Assembly: GCF_000208865.1 (NCBI RefSeq)
Contig: NC_018396.1
Location: 806,001-870,000, forward strand
Length of the DNA stretch: 64,000 nt
Reading direction: 5' to 3'
Source: Neospora caninum Liverpool
Taxonomy: Eukaryota; Apicomplexa; Conoidasida; Eucoccidiorida; Sarcocystidae
In this document: positions 59,401 through 64,000 of the stretch, one piece after another
Layout of the letters: each line of letters begins with the position of its first letter
Numbering within the stretch: the first letter of the stretch is position 1
Made by a program: the position numbers and the translations under genes
Notes under the pieces: model-generated
What the model was told of the DNA's origin: nothing
Databases searched by the model: none
The model's input: only the letters and a program-made list of their open reading frames with translations

Positions 59401-61314
59401 CCCTCCGCCTTCAGGAGTCGCCTTCTGCATGTCGACAATACCCCCCTGTGTGCGTCGTCCTCCTCCGCCAGTGTCGATTCTGTCTCCTCTCCTGCCTCCC
59501 GTAGGCGTCCACGCGACGTACGCGGGAAGGCCTTTGGGCAGTCGCGACACCGGCCGGAGACACCTTTGGGCTCCACGGGCATCGCCGCCGACCGTGCCCC
59601 CGCTGCGGCCGCGCCTCCGCGGGTCTTTGTGAGCGGGGCGGTCGTCGCTCGTCCGTTTCCAGGAGGCACCGGGGCGAGGCGGGGCGACAGCAGCGACGAG
59701 GCAAGAGGCGAAGCAGACGAGCATGCTGCCGAGAATCCGACTGAGGCAGTAGACGATCGGGAGATTGGGAGAGGCAGAGACATGCGTTCGCGAGAAGCGA
59801 AAGTGAATCTTGTGTGCGCAGGCCTCGGTGGAGAAGATTTGATGAGCGAAGACTCTGATGATTCGTTTGCGCGTGGGAGAGATGACGAGGAGGATGCTCT
59901 AGGCTATTCACAGCGGCTCATGTTCACGGACATCGATGGAGCAAGGACTAGAGAAGGGGTACTTCCATTTGGACAATTCATGCCTTCCTCAGACAGCCGC
60001 CCCCCCGTAGGTGTTCCGCAACATGCCTCGCTGCTTCGCTGTGGAAACCAAGAGGAGAAAATAGAAGAGTTAGGCGAGTCGCAGAGGAAACTCCTGACGC
60101 TGCGACGCGCCGATAGCTACGGCAAAGAAGAGGAAAGGAGCGACTTTCGAACTCCGAGGAGCGACGGCGCAACGAGCGGGGAGCTCCTGGTCTATGCACA
60201 CCCAAGGAGAGATGAAGGAAGCCGAGAGAGTGATGAAAGCGGAGGAGCCAGAGCGAGCGACGTTGGAAGACGAAGCGAAGAAGTCTATGCAATCGAGCAA
60301 TGTGAACGAAGAGGAGAAGCCAGTCCGTCTAACGGAGAAACTCAGAACAGGAGTGCTCCGGCCGGAATTTATCGAGAACGAAGGCAAACGCCAGAGAGGA
60401 ATCGAGGTGGAGATCCAAGGCGAGAGCGATCGAGACGCAGAGAGAAAAAAGGAACTCGTGTCTGGGATTTCTTCACAAGAAGAAGAAATCGGTAAGACTT
60501 GCGTTCGCGAAATCTACCACAGGTCCTGTCAAGTGTGTCTGTGCATTTACAGAAACGAACGAGAAAACGGAGACACCAGAGTAGATAGACACATAAATAC
60601 ATCTCTGCATATCTATCTATATATACATGTGTGAATAATGCCCGTCCACGACATGTGCTTATGCGTGATCAAGTATATACCTCTTTTTATTTGTATGTAA
60701 ACTCTACATGATATGAACAAGTGCTCATGTAACGTGCATCTATACTCATATGGATCGGAACTGCGCGCGTTATGCCTGAGGTGTCTTCATTCAAGTTTCC
60801 ATCATTCGTCTTGAGTCATTGGTTCTCAGGATGCTGCGACAAGAGTCTGTGTTGTCTTCTGCCTGATCAGGCGCGTGGTGCTGACGGTATTTTTTCTGTT
60901 GACGGTGACGAGCGGCCTGCTGTCTAGACACCTGAGCGCGTACTTTGACCTCCTCACCTACCTCAGCCGCGACTCCCCGCTTCTTTCCTTCTTCAACGCC
61001 GTCGTGTTCTTCTGGCCCGCGGGGCTGCCTTCGAAGCTTTACCTCGTTCTCCCAGGCGAAGACGTCGTAGGGTATCGCGACCTGAAACAGCGCCGAAAAA
61101 TCATCACTTTCCTGGAAGAGCTCGAGACACTTCACGAAGTTCAGGTGCGTCTGGGAAACGCTTCGAAATGTGCTCGGTGCTCTGCGGGCGTGACTAAGAT
61201 CGCGGAGTGGGGCCAGGACACTGGCAACGGATGCCAGGGGCGCGGCAGTGTACATGCACTTACACACATCAAGACATGCGTACCTACTTAGAAAAGCTGG
61301 AAATCTCTCTCTCC

Positions 61315-61364
<50 letters not shown>

Positions 61365-64000
61365 ATTGCTGTGGGTGCATAACACGTATGGAGACATGCA
61401 TTGTTGGTGTGTACCTTCACACGTGTAGTTCCAACAAAGCATGCATATATATATATATATAGGGTGCTCAACCCTGCGAATAGTTGTATGTGTATGTACA
61501 TGTCTGTGTGCAAGTGCGTATGCACACTCACAAATTCATGTCCTTGTGCCGGTACACTTATGTCTGCGTGAACATTAGTTCTTCTTGTGTGGTGACTTTC
61601 TCACTTCTTCTCAGGGTCCGGTTCTTTCGTGGATCACCGACTTGGAGGCCCACGTGAATGGAACGAGTTCTGCGACTGCTCCGGGTATGCCAGTCTGTCT
61701 CTGCGGTCGGACCATCAATCGACTCGTTCCTAGATTTGCGGATTTGCTGTGCATTTGAAGGCGCTCGGGAGTGAAACACGCCACGTTCGTCAGCACATGG
61801 ATCTACACCGCAGTTGCTCTCGTGCAAAGTTATGTGGGGCCTTCGCTTCACTCAGTCCCAGGCAGACTCGAACGCATACACCGAGGTATAGAACCTCTGT
61901 TTCCTGACTGTGTTAGATGTGTATAACATATACATATATATATACTCTATATATATGCACCCTATATATATATATGTATACACTATGGATGCCTACATGT
62001 ATATCTGTTCACATGGATGAAACCATTGACTGTGTGGTTGTATGTCTGTGGTGGACGGAAGCAACCCGCCCTGGCGTATACCACCAACGTGGATGTCTCA
62101 GAGGCCCCATCCTTCTCCGTTTTGAACTGCCGAGAATGCTTGCGTTCCGTGTTTTCCCGCGTTGGCCCTCGATTTCGCCGGCGAGCCTCTGTTTATCTGT
62201 TGTCTTTGTTCGTTCAGAACACGTGCCGCCAATGATAACTCCTGAATGTCCGTACATCTCCCCCGACGCAACGCAGCCGCTTCCGTTTCCATTCGAAGCC
62301 TCGCGTTTCAATGCGCGCGTCCGGGAGTGGACAGGAGACGGAAACGATACACTCTGCACACTCAGTTCTCTTCAACAGAACGACACAGGCAAGACAGCCG
62401 GAGAGAAGGCGCCGTGGCTCCAGAACGTCATTCCGTCGCGCTACGACTCGTCGTATATTCGGGTACGAACGCGGCGACAGGTGCTCGTTGGGGCTCGAGA
62501 GAGAAAATCTACAGTTGGAGGGCCGAGGGATTTTCCCAAGCGCACAGGAGCGCGAGGGGGCGCACATGCAAAATTCTTGGCGATTCGGCGGGGGTGAAGC
62601 TGCACTGCTTGGCGTAGGCAAACATGCGGCGGAGAAGTGAGGAGGAAATGGACGAGACAAAACAGGGGGTTCGCGGGGACAAAGCGCGTGAGGTCTTCGG
62701 CCTCTTGGTTGTGTTTTTGAACGGTTCAGTTTTCGCAGAATGGCAGCCGCATCGAGGCCAGCCGCATCATGCTGATGGGCGTGTATCGGCCCGACGACCC
62801 GCGCGCAAACGTGGAGACGAAAGGGAAGCTGGAGAACTTGACGCGAGAGAAACTGGGGGTCGACGGCGCCTTCGTGTACGCCGACTGGTTCGAAGAAGCC
62901 GAGCGGTAAGGGGAAGACTAGGAATAAGGAAAGCGAGAAGGACGTAAAAGGAGACCACTACAGAGACGAGAAAGACAGTGACACGCCGGGCAACAGAAAG
63001 GATAGGAGAGGGACAGGCGATTGGATGGCAAGTGAGCTGAGACACGGGCGACGGAGACGGAGGAGAATTTTGTACATCACGCGTCCTTCCCGCACTCTTC
63101 ACGGACCCCTCTTGCTGATGCGAACGCACGGATATCGCTGTGCCTTGAGCATTTGCATCGATGCGTCTTCCCCTTCAAAAAGTGAGGACGTGTTTCCCAG
63201 CATTCGGGCACTGCAGAGGCTCGAAGCGAATCGCGATGGTCTGCTGCTTGCGGACTGGGTCTCTGTATATGGTTGCACGCACATACACACACAAAATACG
63301 CATATATGTATAGTTGAATGTATGCTTGTACCTGTGCATAAAACCGTATGTCTATTTGCAGATGCAGGTGCATATTTGTATATATTTCTTCATATATTTA
63401 CCTGTGCATGCATTGATACGTATATGGCTGCCTAGCAGCTCGTGTGCACTTGTGCACAATTTGCAGAGTATTTGCTTCTTTGTGCATTTTCCCCCTGTGC
63501 TCAGCGACGAGCGAATCTACAGCATGGTGGCCAAGCAGCTTCTCGTCGTTGCAGGTGGCCTCGGAATCTTCCTCGCCTTTTTTCTGTCTCCCGTTGGAGG
63601 CCTGCTGGTTGCGGTGCTTCTGGTTGCCATTTCACTCATCGTGGCGAGCTGCCTGGTTGTCATTGGCGCCTCGATCGATGTCATTTCTCTGATTGTGAGT
63701 GCACATCGTTTTTGCCACAATAGGAACAAGGCTGAGGGCTTTTTAAAGAATCGACAGAAAACAACACACTGCGCAACAACTCGGGTGCCTGGGCACGCGC
63801 TTCTGTTGATCGCTTCGCGCGGTATTGGGAAAAATGCATAATCCAGGTTCTTTTCTTTTGCGTTTGTTGGTGGTCCACGGTCTACAGCGGAGCAAAGACC
63901 CGGGGAGCGTATCAAGCTGATTCGCGCTTGAGAGCTCTGCCGGCACTGTCCCTCGTTCTTGCAGGGTTTGCCTCTTTCGGTTCATTCTTTGTCCCTCGAT
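53160..64000 (+). CDS. Patched/NPC1-like RND-family transmembrane protein (3' end outside window)
   Basis: Exons read: 53160-55614, 56133-56228, 56964-60491, 60871-61144, 61615-61684, 62218-62462, 62739-62905, 63505-63694 and 63965-64000 onward. All joins are in phase except between the second and third, where one small exon (entering at phase 1, leaving at phase 2) is missing. The first exon has a hydrophilic start and one membrane helix near residues 205-228, then a Ser/Ala-rich lumenal stretch and LFGEDTRATTMLYVNEKAM, like the first Patched lobe. The large exon holds sterol-sensing-domain-like helices (57810-58065 and 58600-58770, with LTPLAPLVLHLLLGF), then a cytoplasmic loop of about 570 residues rich in charge. 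The next exon starts the second half: RRVVLTVFFLLTVTSG and DSPLLSFFN. NGSRIEASRIMLMGV is the second-lobe motif; the last full exon gives two helices. The family moves sterols or lipids, or acts as a receptor; no ligand can be read. Confidence 0.87.
61310..61361. repeat. (CT)n-(TA)n compound microsatellite in an intron
   Basis: About 11 CT units followed directly by about 15 TA units, within the intron between the 60871-61144 and 61615-61684 exons of the RND-family gene. Confidence 0.9.

Noticed and set aside
1..64000. tRNA, rRNA, CRISPR, insertion sequences and mitochondrial DNA fragments.
   Set aside because: Looked for by eye on both strands; nothing convincing was seen, though a covariance-model scan would be needed to exclude small RNAs in introns.

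Overview
The window reads as nuclear DNA of a coccidian apicomplexan of the Toxoplasma gondii / Neospora type; I favour Toxoplasma but cannot exclude a close relative. The signs are multi-exon genes with GT-AG introns of 0.2 to 1.2 kb, proteins swollen by Ser/Pro-, Glu/Lys- and Ala-rich stretches, long gene-poor spacers full of (TA)n and TGCATG-type microsatellites, and an IspH enzyme with an apicoplast-style N-terminal extension. There are no bacterial-type operons, and I see no CRISPR, insertion sequences, rRNA or convincing tRNA.

Layout, left to right. (1) 483-2117 (+): the last three exons of an amino-acid/auxin permease (AAAP) type transporter that begins outside the window. (2) 4091-6769 (-): IspH/LytB, last enzyme of the apicoplast isoprenoid pathway, four exons. 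(3) 8959-12324 (+): a one-exon, 1121-residue unrecognised protein with a signal-peptide-like start. (4) 14816-18779 (-): a four-exon TYW3 (wybutosine synthesis) homologue, three times the usual length, whose first exon looks at first like a separate gene. (5) 21838-26010 (-): a SET-domain lysine methyltransferase of the Rubisco-LSMT/SETD3/SETD6 class, three exons. (6) 29092-31002 (+): an unrecognised polytopic membrane protein. (7) 33111-42104 (-): a nine-exon, about 1698-residue protein joining a multi-pass membrane N-terminus to an S15/CocE-NonD serine hydrolase. (8) 44421-45961: a 429-bp tandem repeat, 3.6 copies. (9) 47302-50092 (-): ribosomal protein L3, five exons, with both elements described for Toxoplasma ribosomal protein promoters just upstream. 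(10) 53160-64000 (+, runs off the right edge): a Patched/NPC1-like RND-family membrane protein with a very long cytoplasmic loop.

I rebuilt the exon joins by hand. In IspH, TYW3, the SET protein, the S15 protein and L3 every join keeps the reading frame and the protein runs across it into family-typical sequence. In the RND protein one small exon between 56229 and 56963 is unresolved. The genes are unrelated housekeeping and membrane functions, and I see no functional cluster. Convergent pairs (1/2, 3/4, 6/7) share 2-2.5 kb of 3' space; divergent pairs (2/3, 5/6, 9/10) share 2-3 kb of promoter space.
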